Positions 43,370-53,601 of a DNA stretch of 64,000 nucleotides are shown here, piece by piece. The notes under the pieces were generated by a model. It searched no databases and was not told the origin of the DNA. It worked only from the letters and a program-made list of their open reading frames with translations. The translations under genes were made by a program, and so were the position numbers. Each line of letters begins with the position of its first letter. The stretch's first letter is position 1. The stretch lies in contig CM048840.1 of NCBI GenBank assembly GCA_026545765.1, positions 10,045,265-10,109,264 of the forward strand, read 5' to 3'. The DNA comes from Plantago major (lineage: Eukaryota; Streptophyta; Magnoliopsida; Lamiales; Plantaginaceae).

Positions 43370-44819
43370 TGATGTGCTCAAATTGATACTTAGAAACAAG
43401 TAGCAAGCAGTTGTTGTAGAATAAACAAAGCTAACCACAGGGTCGTTCGCTAAGGAAACAATTAAGCTACCAAGCAATTGAAAGCAAATAGTCACTTGCG
43501 TAAACTGTTTGAATTGTTTGAGTTGCTAACTACTAATAACTAGGAAATAGAAAAGTAGATAACTGATTTAAATATGAGATAGAAGAGAACACAGTAGTTA
43601 GATCGAGTGGTGCTAATTCGCTCTAGGGAAATCGTTCATACTTGTCACACCGTCGGTGTACTTAAAACATTCAATCCAATTCAACCAAACGTTATTTGAA
43701 AATCTTTGAACTAGAGTAATCGTGCGCCGTCAATCCACGATCCTTAACCAAAGCATTTTAGAGAATCTTTGAACTAGCTTATTGGATTGAAAGGTTTTTA
43801 CGAAGATATTTGAACTAGGCGAACCTATATGAACGAATCTTAACCCTAGAAGCAAATACGCAATCACCGTCACATCGCTACCGTGTTCGGAGTGGTTTAG
43901 CTACTCATGATAGATTGAAAGATGAAAGACTTCAAGATATTGCTCATGATAAACATAAACATAATTATAATCACATGCAAGCTCATACAATTCGACAAAC
44001 AAGAACAAGAACGAATTGTAAAGAGATAAACAATAGAGAATTACCACGGTGATCAGGAATTCGATATCGATAAATCAATCAAGGATAAAATCATGCTCCA
44101 AGATATGTTTCAATGTCAAAAGTATGAATATGAAGCTTTTCTATGAACTAGGTTTTGCTCTAGGGCAAAGTGTTTTTGTTTTTTTCAATAGAATGAATGT
44201 CTAATATATAACTTAAGGAGAAAAAACGGAATTAGGAAAAGAAATAGCAGAAGAAAACAGCAGAGGAAAAAATTGGCTTCGCCAGTTAGGGAACTGGCGT
44301 CACCAGTAAAGAGAACTAGTGTCGCCAGTTTGGTTTGTCTCATCGCAGAAAAACACTAGCGTACGCCAGTTTGATAACTGGCATCGCCAGTTCTTCTGAC
44401 ATCTGTATCTTTTTCTACAGGAGGAATTTGGCTATGCTTCTGGAACAAAAGTTGTAACCCTTTAAATTATCTTTCCATGGCCACCAAGATCAGGTCAATC
44501 GAACATCATATGAGAGAGTTATGGCCAAAATGGCTAGACTGCTCCGTAAAACTTCACTTCTGCAAGCTTCGCTAAAACGTCTCTCAAATCTTCGTCCGAA
44601 CTCCGAATCCACTTACGTTTTCGTCCAGCTACTCTACATTCAAAGATCTAGAACCAAAGTTTCCACTCCGATTTTCACCTTTGGGACACAAAAATCCTAC
44701 AAAACACAAACAAAGCACCAAAGCTTAAAAACGCACAAAGACACTATAAAACCATAAACAAAGACTAACAAAGACCCCTAAAAAGGACCAAATGAGACTC
44801 TAAATTATCGTCTCATCAA
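43370..44819 (-). repeat. 5' LTR of G1
   Basis: 1,450 bp from TGATGTGCTCAAATTG to CGTCTCATCA. Homologous to 10,213-11,623. A TATA-like TAATATATAACTTA lies near 44,201. The palindrome array is at 44,272-44,392. Confidence 0.93.
44272..44392. repeat. Palindrome array in the G1 5' LTR
   Basis: Counterpart of 11,088-11,203, with five units that have drifted (for example ACTGGCGTCACCAGT and ACTGGCATCGCCAGT). Both LTRs keep the same unit order. Confidence 0.82.
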
Positions 44820-45327
44820 AATTCCCTGTAAAGCTCATCCCAAGTCTGGAAAGACCCTTCCTGCTGGTTCAGAAGCCAGCTCTTAGCCTTATCCTGCATG
44901 CACATAGGAAAAACCTTCTTCCTAATATCCTCATCAGTAACAGTAATCTCCCCAACTGTAAGCGGGATCCTAGCAATCAATGCCTCAACTCTTTCAGGAA
45001 CCTGATCACGTCTTCATTAGCCATCCCATAGTACTTGGGTAGGTCATGGAAGTGATAAGCCTTGATCTCCATGTTCCTGGCTTCATTAGAGAGAACAACA
45101 GCTGACCTTCCGGCCTTCATCTTACCAGGCTGCATGTAGGTTCCATAGGTGATCTCAGGCACCTCAGCAATTGGATGGTTAATCTCTGCGTTTCCTTCCA
45201 TTTCGATTGCTGCTAAGTGTTGTCTCCTGAGCTGACGAATGTGTCTATCGATCTCGTTCACTGGAGCTTGCAAAGGTGATCCTTGTGATCTCCTGCCAAG
45301 CATAAACCTGTAGTGAAGTCTACACAA
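44820..45327 (-). pseudogene. Gag N-terminal third of G2
   Basis: Starts near 45,327 about 100 bp after the primer site (RRSQGSPLQAPVNEIDRHIRQL) and contains the gypsy gag beginning (KAYHFHDLPKYYGMANEDVIRFLKE). A one-base shift near 44,990 moves the frame. The capsid then continues (VFPMCMQDKAKSWLL, TWDELYREF) up to the G1 junction at 44,820, and resumes at 10,212. Confidence 0.88.
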
Positions 45328-45430
45328 TCAAAAACCTCGAAGAATCTTAGTTTCTGTTAGTGTAATAAACAACAGGCTGAAAAACAAACAAATAAAAATT
45401 CGCAATCAACCGCTACAATACGAATTGACT

Positions 45431-45447
45431 CCCCGGCAGCGGTGCCA
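45431..45447 (-). other. Primer binding site of G2
   Basis: In element orientation TGGCACCGCTGCCGGGG, the tRNA-Asp type site typical of Athila/Tat elements, four bases from the LTR. Confidence 0.88.
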
Positions 45448-45451
45448 AATT

Positions 45452-45547
45452 TTATGTGCTCAAATTACTACTTAGGAAAACAAGTAGGAAGCAGTCGTTT
45501 GATGTGCTCAAATTACTACTTAGGAAAACAAGTAGGAAGTAGTCGTT
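45452..45547 (-). repeat. 48-bp tandem duplication of the LTR end
   Basis: Two copies of the terminal 48 bp, each starting T(G/T)ATGTGCTCAAATTAC. The copy next to the primer site has TT for the usual TG end. Confidence 0.93.
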
Positions 45548-45896
45548 GTAAACAGACTATGCTAACCACAAGATCGTTCGCTAAGGAATCAATTAGGCTA
45601 CCACACGGTTTGAAAGCAAACAATTACTTGTAGAAACAATTTGATTTGTTTGAAATAGTGTACTTCTAATAACTAGAAAGAGAAATTAACAATGTAGTTG
45701 TTTGTAAGAATGAGGTAAAAGGAACACAGTAGTTATGATCAAGCAATGCTAATTCGCTCTAGGATACGTTCATACTGTCACACGGTCGGTGTACAGAAAA
45801 CTATCAATCCAATTCAACCAAGCGTTATTTGAAAATCATTGAACTAGAGTAATCGTGGGTCGTTAATCCACGATCCTTAACCAAAACGTTTTAGAG

Positions 45897-46262
45897 AATC
45901 TTTGAACTAGCTTATTGGATTGAAGGGTTTTTACGAAGATCTTTGAATGAGCCTAACCTATATGAACGATTTCAAACCCTAGAAACGAATACGCAAGGCT
46001 ATCACGCAACTACCATGTTCGGAGTGGTCTACCTACTCATAATCGAAGCAAGGGTGAAAAAATACAAGATATTGCTCATAATCTTTGAACTAGCTTATTG
46101 GATTGAAGGGTTTTTACGAAGATCTTTGAATGAGCCTAACCTATATGAACGATTTCAAACCCTAGAAACGAATACGCAAGGCTATCACGCAACTACCATG
46201 TTCGGAGTGGTCTACCTACTCATAATCAAAGCAAGGGTGAAAAAATACAAGATATTGCTCAT
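45897..46262. repeat. 183-bp tandem duplication
   Basis: 45,897-46,079 and 46,080-46,262 are almost identical, both starting AATCTTTGAACTAGC. It creates an open frame with a repeated peptide that is not a gene. Confidence 0.95.
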
Positions 46263-46538
46263 GATTAACATAAACAGAATGATAATCGCATGCAAGCTTA
46301 AACAATTCGAGAAACAGAGTAAGAACGAATTGAATAAGATAAAACAATAGAGATTTACCACAGTAATCAGGGATTCGATATCAATCCTTCATTAAACAAG
46401 CAAAACCAAGCTCAAATTTGTCTATCAATGTCAAGGTATGAATATGGAGTTTTTTCTATGAACTAGGTTAAAAGAAGTATGAAAGAAAAGAAAACCAAAT
46501 TCTAAGCTAATAAGGAAAACAAATTCTGAGCCTGCGCG

Positions 46539-46893
46539 TCTCGCCGCGGCGGGCCAATTGCTTCGCCGTGGCGAGCTTTCTTTTGTCGATTATATATCCA
46601 GCTCGTAAAGTCTCGCCGCGGCGGACTGAATCCCTCGCCGCGGCAAGCATCTTCCTCCGAAACGGGGGAGCCATTCGTAAAATCTCGCCGCAGCGAGCCT
46701 TCTTTATCGCAATATATATAGCCCTCGCATAATTTCGTCGCGGCGAGCAAAATGCTCCGCCGCGGCGAGCTTCAATCTTCAAAATAGAGGCTTCATTCGC
46801 AAAATCTCGCCGCGGCGGATCAATTCATTTGTCGCAGCGAGCTCCTCCCGATGGATTTATTAGGGCTCTCGTAAAATCTCACCGCGGCGAGCC
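46539..46893. repeat. Palindrome array TCGCCGCGGCGA in the G2 LTR
   Basis: Ten palindromes at 46,539, 46,561, 46,611, 46,633, 46,683, 46,733, 46,755, 46,805, 46,827 and 46,877. Spacing alternates 22 and 50 bp (a 72-bp period), with one partner missing after 46,683. Palindromes are conserved better than spacers. It lies in U3. Confidence 0.9.
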
Positions 46894-47107
46894 TCTTCAG
46901 CCATTCAAATGCTGGCCAGAAATCTACTTGGCGAAGTAGCCTTGTTAACCTCAACTCCTCATCTTTGGCTCAAAACTACCGATTCCTGCAAAACAACACC
47001 AAAACACCAGAGCATAAAAACGTACAAAAACACTAAAAAACCATAAACGAAGACTAACAAAGACAGCTAAAAAGGACCAAATGAGACTGTAAATTATCGT
47101 CTCATCA

Positions 47108-47824
47108 TCGTTGTAAAACAGACAATGCTAACCACGAGGTCGTTCGCTAAGGAATCAATTAGGCTATCGCAACGATTGAAAACAAACAGTTACTTGTGAA
47201 ACGATGTTGATTTGTTTGAATTTGAGTACTTCTAATAACTAGAAAACAGAAAATGTGATGTGTTGATTTGATTTGAATGAGATAGAAGGAACACAGTAGT
47301 TACGATCAAGCAATGCTAATTCGCTCTAGGGATACGTTCATACTGTCACAGGGTCAGTGTACAGAAAACTATCAATTCAACCTTTACCAAACGAGTTTGA
47401 AGATATTTGAACTAGAGTAATCGTGGGTCGTCAATCCACGATCCTTAACCAAGACGTTTTATAGAATCTTTGAACGAGAGTATTGAATTGAAGGGTTTTT
47501 ACGAAGATCTTTGAACAAGCCTAACCTATATGAACGACTTCAAACCCTAGAAGCGAATACACAAATCTATCACGCAACTACCATGTTCGGAGTGATTTAG
47601 CTACTCATAATCGAAGCAAGGATGAAAGAATACAAGATATTGCTCATGATTAACACAAACAGAATGATAATCGCATGCAAGCTCAAACAATTCGAGAAGC
47701 AGAGAAGGAACGAATTGAATAAGATAAAACAATAGAGATTTACCACAGTAACCAGGGATTCGATATCAATCCTTCGATGAATAAGCAAAATCAAGCTCCC
47801 AATCGTTATCAATGTCAAAGTATG
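47108..47824 (-). repeat. Fragment of a gypsy LTR (G1/G2 type)
   Basis: Homologous to the inner half of the G1, G2 and G5 LTRs but lacking the terminal 47 or so bases. Cut on the left by G2 and on the right by G4. It is the remnant of an older insertion. Confidence 0.8.
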
Positions 47825-49343
47825 TGATGTGTCAATATCAAAGTTTTAATATTTGTTTACTTAGCCAAGAGCTAACTCTCAACACTACGAAAACTTGTAG
47901 TGTAGTGAAGTTAACCCCGAGGTCGGTCTCTAGGGACTTAACTAGGTTGAGCTTCAGTTTACGAATAGAAGTAACAATATGAAAAGCAGTAAAAGTTTGT
48001 TTGCTTCGGTAGCGAGATGATAAACAATAGTAAACAACTACTTGCAACTACTAGAAACCGATTCAAGACTAACGAGATTGAAATATGAATGAGGGAAAAT
48101 TATGGAGTGGTAACGTCAACAAGCTAGCTAGCAGGATACATGTGATTCACGGGATTTACCACGCAAGTTGTCACAGTCTTGAGTTCAAAAACGAATAGCA
48201 CTACTGAAGGCATCAGTTTCACTAGGCTACAATCAATTCAACTAACCTATTATCACAGTTTGTAACTAACTGTTAGGTCAAGCAAGACGAAAGAAATTTT
48301 GGTTTGCAAGGCTTAAATGCCTAATCTAACAATGATTTTGTCTAGAAGATCATCAAACGAGATAGCAGGAATAGTAATTAATCTAAAAGGCACAAGTAGT
48401 CGAATCCCGATGCACTTCGAATCACATGAACCCTTGCTAGCATGCATTGAATCAGTCACCACCCCATAATAGGGGATGTTTAGCTACTCATGACAAGCGA
48501 AAGCATAATCATACAAGCGCAAAACAAAGATTCGAGAGGATTGATACAATTTTACCCTTCGTTGTCACAAACCCTAGGTAGAAATTGAAGAACGAAAACG
48601 AATCGATGCAAAAGATGTGTAGATAATCTCCCAATCAACGTCAATCATCGGACTACAAGGGAAAACGGTTCAATTACCTCAAATCGGGTAATTACCTTTG
48701 AAACTAGGTCTAGTTCTAGAGCAAGGTGAGTGTTCTTGACAATAGAATGTATCTGCCAAAAGTAATAGTCAATGTTCACTCATACAAAGAAAAAAAAACG
48801 GACTCTGGATGAATTAGGAAAGAAAATGAGTCGCAATCCGCTCCGCGCGCTGGAGTTGGCGGACGCCAACTCCAGAAACGGCGTCCGCCATGGCTGTAAT
48901 CTCAAGGGCGCTTAAGTTAGACTTAGACGCCAAGATTCAATCCATGGCGTCCGCCATCTCTTCTTGGTGCCCGCCAGAGCATTCTGCCCAGGTTTGGCGG
49001 GCACCGTCTTCAACTTGGCGTCCGCCACTCCTTTTGGCGAATTACAATTTTGCCCCTTTGTCCTTTTTACTCGATTTTGCTCCTTTTAACCTCGATTTTG
49101 GTATTTTGGCTTCTCCGCTCCACTTCTAGCAACCATACGAGGCATTGGGACTTCCATATCTTCCAGGCGCATGTAAAATACACCCTTTTTGCCTTCAATT
49201 AGCGCGGTTCAACCAAATACCTGCAAAATACACAAAGAACAAAACAAGTAAAAAGACTCTAACAAAACTACTAAAACTATACTTAAGGATAACAAAAGGA
49301 CGGTAAAAAAGACCAGATGAGACGATGTAAAACCGACTCATCA
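47825..49343 (-). repeat. 3' LTR of G4
   Basis: 1,519 bp from TGATGTGTCAATATC to CGACTCATCA, followed by a polypurine tract. Its outer third recurs inverted at 8,809-9,282 and its last 98 bp at 6,583-6,680. It contains palindromes at 48,850-49,040. Confidence 0.88.
48850..49040. repeat. Palindrome cluster GGCGGACGCC in the G4 LTR
   Basis: The first unit (48,850-48,875) is a perfect inverted repeat with 12-bp arms around GA. Further, partial units (GGCGTCCGCC, GGCGGGCACC) follow to about 49,040. It lies in U3, roughly 300-490 bp from the LTR start in element orientation. Confidence 0.8.
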
Positions 49344-51119
49344 AACTCCCCAAACCGAACTCTTGCTTGTCCTCAAGCAACAGACTCTCTAAAAAACCTA
49401 AAAACAAAAGGGAAAAACACATAATTAAAAACACATAGACACAAAATAAAGTCTAGCTCCCAAGCTACCAAGTCTACGATTGCACATAATAAGCCCAAAA
49501 AAATGCAGAAGCTTTGACATCACACTGACATTCACAGAATAACATGCACAAGTTCAAAAAGTTCGTTTCCAAAGTAAATAGAACTTAAGTCTAACAAGGC
49601 AGTCCCTCACAAGTAGATCCTATGCAACTAATCTCTGACACTCCTGGAAGTGTCCAGTAGGGATAATCACTAAAGAATATAAAGAGATAAGGAAGGTGAC
49701 TTGCGTCACAAAGATGCCTCAAATACCTTAATGCAATGTACTCAATCAGTTAAGTCGGAAGGGACTTTTTCATAGCTCTGTAACAATCAGCAATAGACTC
49801 ATAAAAAGGCAGTCGTTCTCTCTTTTTTTAAATATTTTATTTTTTTTCATTTTTTGCATACTCTTTTTTGCAGTCTTATATAAGACCCATATGCTTATAT
49901 ATTTTTTCTGTCTCAATTTTTTGGTAGTGTTTGTTTTACCGAAAGTCCGCACTTTTGTGCATGCTGGTTTGGTGTACACGCCATCAACCCTCATGGACAT
50001 ATAGCTTTTAAGGGCCACGCCGGTATATAGGTAGTATCTGAAACGTGCCCAACACGACTAATGGTGGTAACTAGTACCATAGATCCACTCCGAGACTTAT
50101 TTTATTTTTTGAGAGAACGAAAAACCTGAACACAGTCTTTATCAATACAAGCAAGCCACATAAACCTCCTCCCCAAACCTGTTCTTGGAACGGGTTTGGC
50201 ATAAGCAAATAAGAATGTAAAACATGTCGTTCGTCATACTTAACTTACACAGAGTACACATGATAATGATGAGGCGCAAACAAGGGAGTTTGCACATCCC
50301 GAATTCAATCACACAGGCGCCGGTACAATATTTTTTCATCGGCTAAGGTTTACTCACAGGCTTTTTGGACTACAGAATTAGAACAGACTTTCTATTTAAA
50401 GCAGAAACGAACTTAGCAAACTTAAACATGCAAACTGCTACTAGTCAAGGATCAGTCAAAGCAAAAGCATTAAACAGGTTTAGTACATGCAATAGACGCT
50501 CGACTTGGGAGACAGACTTAGATTCAACAGACTTACAGACTCGACATACTCGAATAAGAAATACATAAAGAAACACCCCTCCCCAAACCTGAACTCGTGC
50601 TCGCCCTCAAGCAAATGAGTGAAAAGAGAAAAAGTAGAGAGTTGATAGGAAGAGGCTTCCCTGATTGATGATTTTCAAGATGTGTAGCAGACAGAGGAGA
50701 ATGACCTGAGACTCAAGTAGAACATTAGAAAACAAAGAACCGAGCTAGCAGGGGAAAAGAACGCAAAAAAAAGGCTAAAAAGGGCCAAAAAAGAAGTTGG
50801 CGCCCGCCAGGATCCAACGTGGCATTCGCCAAGTTGAATCTTGGCGGGCGCCAAGATTCTTCTTTGGCATCCGCCAACTCGAAAGTTGGCGGACGCCAAC
50901 TCCCGTTTGGCGGGCGCCAACTGGGGCCATTGGCGCCCGCCAAGGGTTCTATAAGTATCACTGGACCGACTTGGCGTTCGCCAACTTAGAAGTTGGCGGG
51001 CGCCAGTCGGTCTGGCATCCTGTACTCAAAAATTTTCAATTTTTTGCCCACTTTTAACCTTCTAGCTCAACTAGACTCGACTAAAAAATAAAAAAATACA
51101 CTAAATGAAAAGACAAGAA
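49344..51119 (-). other. Polypurine tract and 3' noncoding region of G4
   Basis: No gene in about 1.8 kb. It starts with AACTCCCCAAAC (polypurine tract) and shares long blocks with G2 6,681-7,830, including the hairpin at 49,942-49,955 and the text ATCCACTCCGAG near 50,085. Polypurine-like CTCCCCAAACCTG recurs near 50,168 and 50,581. A second palindrome cluster lies at 50,793-51,012. Confidence 0.78.
50793..51012. repeat. Palindrome cluster TTGGCGNNCGCCAA in the G4 3' region
   Basis: At least eight units. The clearest are 50,837-50,858 (10-bp arms, 2-base loop), 50,884-50,901 and 50,930-50,943. Same core as in the G4 LTR but outside it. Confidence 0.85.
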
Positions 51120-51596
51120 CTATGCTAACTTACATGGCCACTTACCGGCCAGTACTTGTTCCAGCGCGACCTGGATCCCCTTCATCCGGATTCAAGTAGA
51201 AGTTCTCAATCTCTCCAGCAGAGTCAACAGCTTCCACATATGACTTGACTCGCTGCCCATTAATCTTGAATGTATCTCCAATTCCCAAGTCTTGGAGTTC
51301 AACGGCTCCATGAGGAGCCACCTAGACTATATTGAAGGGTCCATCCCAGCGGGTTTGAAGTTTACCTGGAAAGAATTTCAAACGTGAACTGAATAACAAA
51401 GCTTTCTTACTGTGTCGGCCTTCCGGACAATGTTATGGTCATGGTACTTCTTGGTTTTCTCCTTGTATATCTTCGCGTTCTCGAACGCATTCAATCGAAA
51501 CTCATCTAGCTCAGATAGCTGTAGAAGTCGTTGCTCTCCTGCTTGGTCCTGCTCCATGTTGAGCTCTGAAATTGCCCAATGAGCCTTGTGCTACAA
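51120..51596 (-). pseudogene. Integrase C-terminal region of G4
   Basis: In minus orientation I can read [20 protein letters not shown], then [19 protein letters not shown], an in-frame TAG, and VELQDLGIGDTFKINGQRVK, the usual end of Athila/Tat integrase. At least one frameshift separates the pieces. The region binds DNA nonspecifically in related integrases. It ends in the noncoding region. Confidence 0.8.
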
Positions 51597-52337
51597 TTAC
51601 ACGGGCAGATGGCAAGCTTTCCCATACACCAGACGGTAGGGGGTAGTCCCAATCAATGTCTTGTAACTGGTGCGGTATGCCCATAATGCATCCGGTAACT
51701 TTTCAGCCCAATCCTTCCTGTTAGGGCGCACCACTTTCTCTAGAATCTGCTTGATCTGTCGGTTGTTGACCTCCACTTGACCAGATGTTTGTGGGTGGTA
51801 TGGAGTGGCTACTTTGTGGTATACCCCATATTTCTTCATCATACCTGCATGCAACCGATTCACAAAATGCTTGCCCCCATCGCTTATGATTGTGCGAGGG
51901 GTACCAAAGCGAGCAAATATATCTTTGATAAATCTAGTAACAACAGGAGCATCGTTAGTTCTAGTTGCAACTGCTTCTACCCATTTAGTCATGTAATCAA
52001 CTACAACTAAGATGTATTCATAACCACAACTAATGGGGAACGGACCCAAGAAATTGATCCCCTAAACATCAAAAGGCTCAACCACTAGATTACCAGTGTG
52101 CTGGCAACGATCACAACGGAGGTAGAATGCCTGTGCGTCTTTCACCACTGAGGGCCAGAAGAATCCTGCATTGAATACCTTGTGGGCAGTTTTCGTGCCA
52201 CTGTAGTGCCCTCCACACTCCATCTCGTGGCAAAAGCGCAAGATGCTTTCCTGCTCTATTTCCGGCACACATCTCCTGAGCACATCGTCAGCACCTATCC
52301 TGAAAATATTCGGATCATCCCAAATGTATTTCCTGCA
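51597..52337 (-). pseudogene. Integrase zinc finger and core of G4
   Basis: Zinc-binding H-H-C-C (HEMECGGHYSGTKTAH, then CDRCQ) near 52,110-52,240. The core carries the second Asp ([13 protein letters not shown]) and the Glu region ([15 protein letters not shown]). The first Asp position reads I-N-F instead of the usual I-D-F at about 52,050, and a TAG stands just before it. This enzyme would insert element cDNA; this copy is inactive both by the stop and by the residue change. Confidence 0.88.
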
Positions 52338-52842
52338 CTACTTTTCAAAAGCTCTCTTTTCAGAGGCTGACGAGTTAGGCAAAACAGAGTTAGTAGCTAA
52401 ATAATTGACTATATCAGCAAACCATGGCTCAGTTCCTAAACTCATTATATGCTCATCAGGCAGTACATCACAAATAGGTGGGGATTCGTCATCTATAGCA
52501 GAGGGGGGAAGTCTAGACAAATGATCAGCAATTAAATTCTCTTTCCCACTCTTATCTACTATTTCACAGTGAAAATCCTGCAACATCAACATCCACCTAG
52601 TCAACCTGGGTTTCGACTCACTCTTTGCTAGAAGGTTTCTAAGCGCAGCGTGGTCACTATGCACAATAACCTTGTATCCGGTTAAATAAGACCGAAATTT
52701 ATCAAGAGCAAAAATAACAGCGATAAATTCCTTCTCAGTGGTTGTGTAATTGACCTGAGTGCTGTCTAAAGTCTTACTGGCATAGTAAATCACGCGATAT
52801 TGCCTATCTACCTTTTGGCAAAGTACAGCCCCTACAGCAAAA
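52338..52842 (-). pseudogene. RNase H and RT C-terminus of G4
   Basis: Ty3/gypsy RNase H with YYASKTLDSTQVNYTTTEKE, FRSYLTGYKVIVHSDHAAL and a terminal NLIADHLSRLP. D, E and D positions are present. Cut at 52,842 by the G5 LTR, upstream of which RT would continue off the window. It removes template RNA in reverse transcription. Confidence 0.9.
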
Positions 52843-53601
52843 TGATGTGCTCAAATTGATACTTAGAAACAAGTAGCAAGCAGTTGTTGTAAATAGACAA
52901 TGCTAACCATGAGGTCGTTCGCTACGGAACCAATTAAGCTACCACAACGATTGAAAACAAACAGTTACTTGTGAAACGATGTTGATTTGTTTGAGTTGAG
53001 TACTTTTAATAACTAGAAAACAGAAAATGCAATGTAATTGATTTGAATGAATGAGGTAGAAGGAACACAGTAATTACGATCAAGCAATGCTAATTCGCTC
53101 TAGGGATACGTTCATATTGTCACACGGTCGATGTACATAAACTATCAATTCAACCTTTACCAAACGAGTTTGAAGATATTTGAACTAGAGTAATCATGGG
53201 TCATCAATCCACAATCCTTAACCAAACGTTTTAGAGAATCTTTGAACGAGAGTATTGAATTGAAGAGTTTTTACGAAGATCTTTGAATGAGCCTAACCTA
53301 TATGAACGATTTCAAACCCTAGAAGCGAATACGCAAGGCTATCACGCAACTACCATGTTCGGAGTGGTATAGCTACTCATGATAGATTGAAAGATGAAAG
53401 ACTTCAAGATATTGCTCATGATAAACATAAACATAATGATAATCGCATGCAAGCTCATACAATTCGACAAACAAGAGCAAGAACGAATTGTAAAGAGATA
53501 AACAATAGAGAATTACCATAGTGATCAAGAATTCGATATCGATAAATCAATCAAGGATACAACCAAGCTCCAAATTGTCTCAATGTCAAAGTATATGGAG
53601 T
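52843..53601 (-). repeat. Partial gypsy LTR of G5 (G1/G2 type)
   Basis: Starts TGATGTGCTCAAATTG, like the G1 LTR, and runs about 760 bp until the S-D LTR begins. The remainder should follow beyond S-D, outside the window. It is a separate insertion in G4. Confidence 0.85.

Larger units (their letters stand above)
10213..44819 (-). mobile_element. Short gypsy element G1, interrupted by S-A
   Basis: LTRs at 10,213-11,623 and 43,370-44,819 bracket an internal region of only about 1.3 kb once the S-A insertion is removed. The internal region has a primer site, a gag remnant and a 3' noncoding region with polypurine tract, but no protease or pol. It sits in G2 gag with an imperfect 5-bp duplication (AAATG on the left, AAATT on the right). 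It must have moved using proteins of another element, which is inferred. Confidence 0.86.
6681..47107 (-). mobile_element. Ty3/gypsy element G2 (Athila/Tat-like), interrupted by G1
   Basis: Minus-strand gypsy element made of the 5' LTR (45,452-47,107), primer site, gag (44,820-45,327 continuing at 10,212-9,283), aspartic protease (7,839-8,747) and a long 3' noncoding region. No RT, integrase or RNase H is visible between the protease and the 3' region, so it appears to be a gag-protease-only element. Its gag is split by G1 (10,213-44,819). The 5' LTR and the LTR tail at 6,583 are of different subtypes, so the left and right parts may not be one original element; see findings. Confidence 0.7.
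45452..47107 (-). repeat. 5' LTR of G2, with internal duplications
   Basis: 1,656 bp ending CGTCTCATCA. Its inner end is duplicated: the first 48 bp (45,452-45,499) recur at 45,500-45,547. A 183-bp tandem duplication occupies 45,897-46,262. A palindrome array of 72-bp period lies at 46,539-46,893. Confidence 0.9.
47825..52842 (-). mobile_element. Ty3/gypsy element G4 (5' part off window)
   Basis: Minus-strand gypsy element with 3' LTR, 3' noncoding region, integrase and RNase H in the order typical of Ty3/gypsy (integrase downstream of RNase H). It is interrupted in RT/RNase H by G5, so gag, protease and most of RT would lie beyond the right edge. Confidence 0.88.

Noticed and set aside
45943..46350. 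Open frame of 135 codons with a repeated peptide
   Set aside because: Created by the 183-bp LTR duplication; no start context, no family, and on the strand opposite to the element.
46539..46893. CRISPR-like look of the regularly spaced palindromes
   Set aside because: Plant LTR context, the 'spacers' themselves are related with a 72-bp period, no cas genes, and the repeats drift in sequence. It is a tandem repeat in U3.
48890..49129. Frame in the G4 LTR with GC-rich codons
   Set aside because: Made by the palindrome cluster; no homology pattern.
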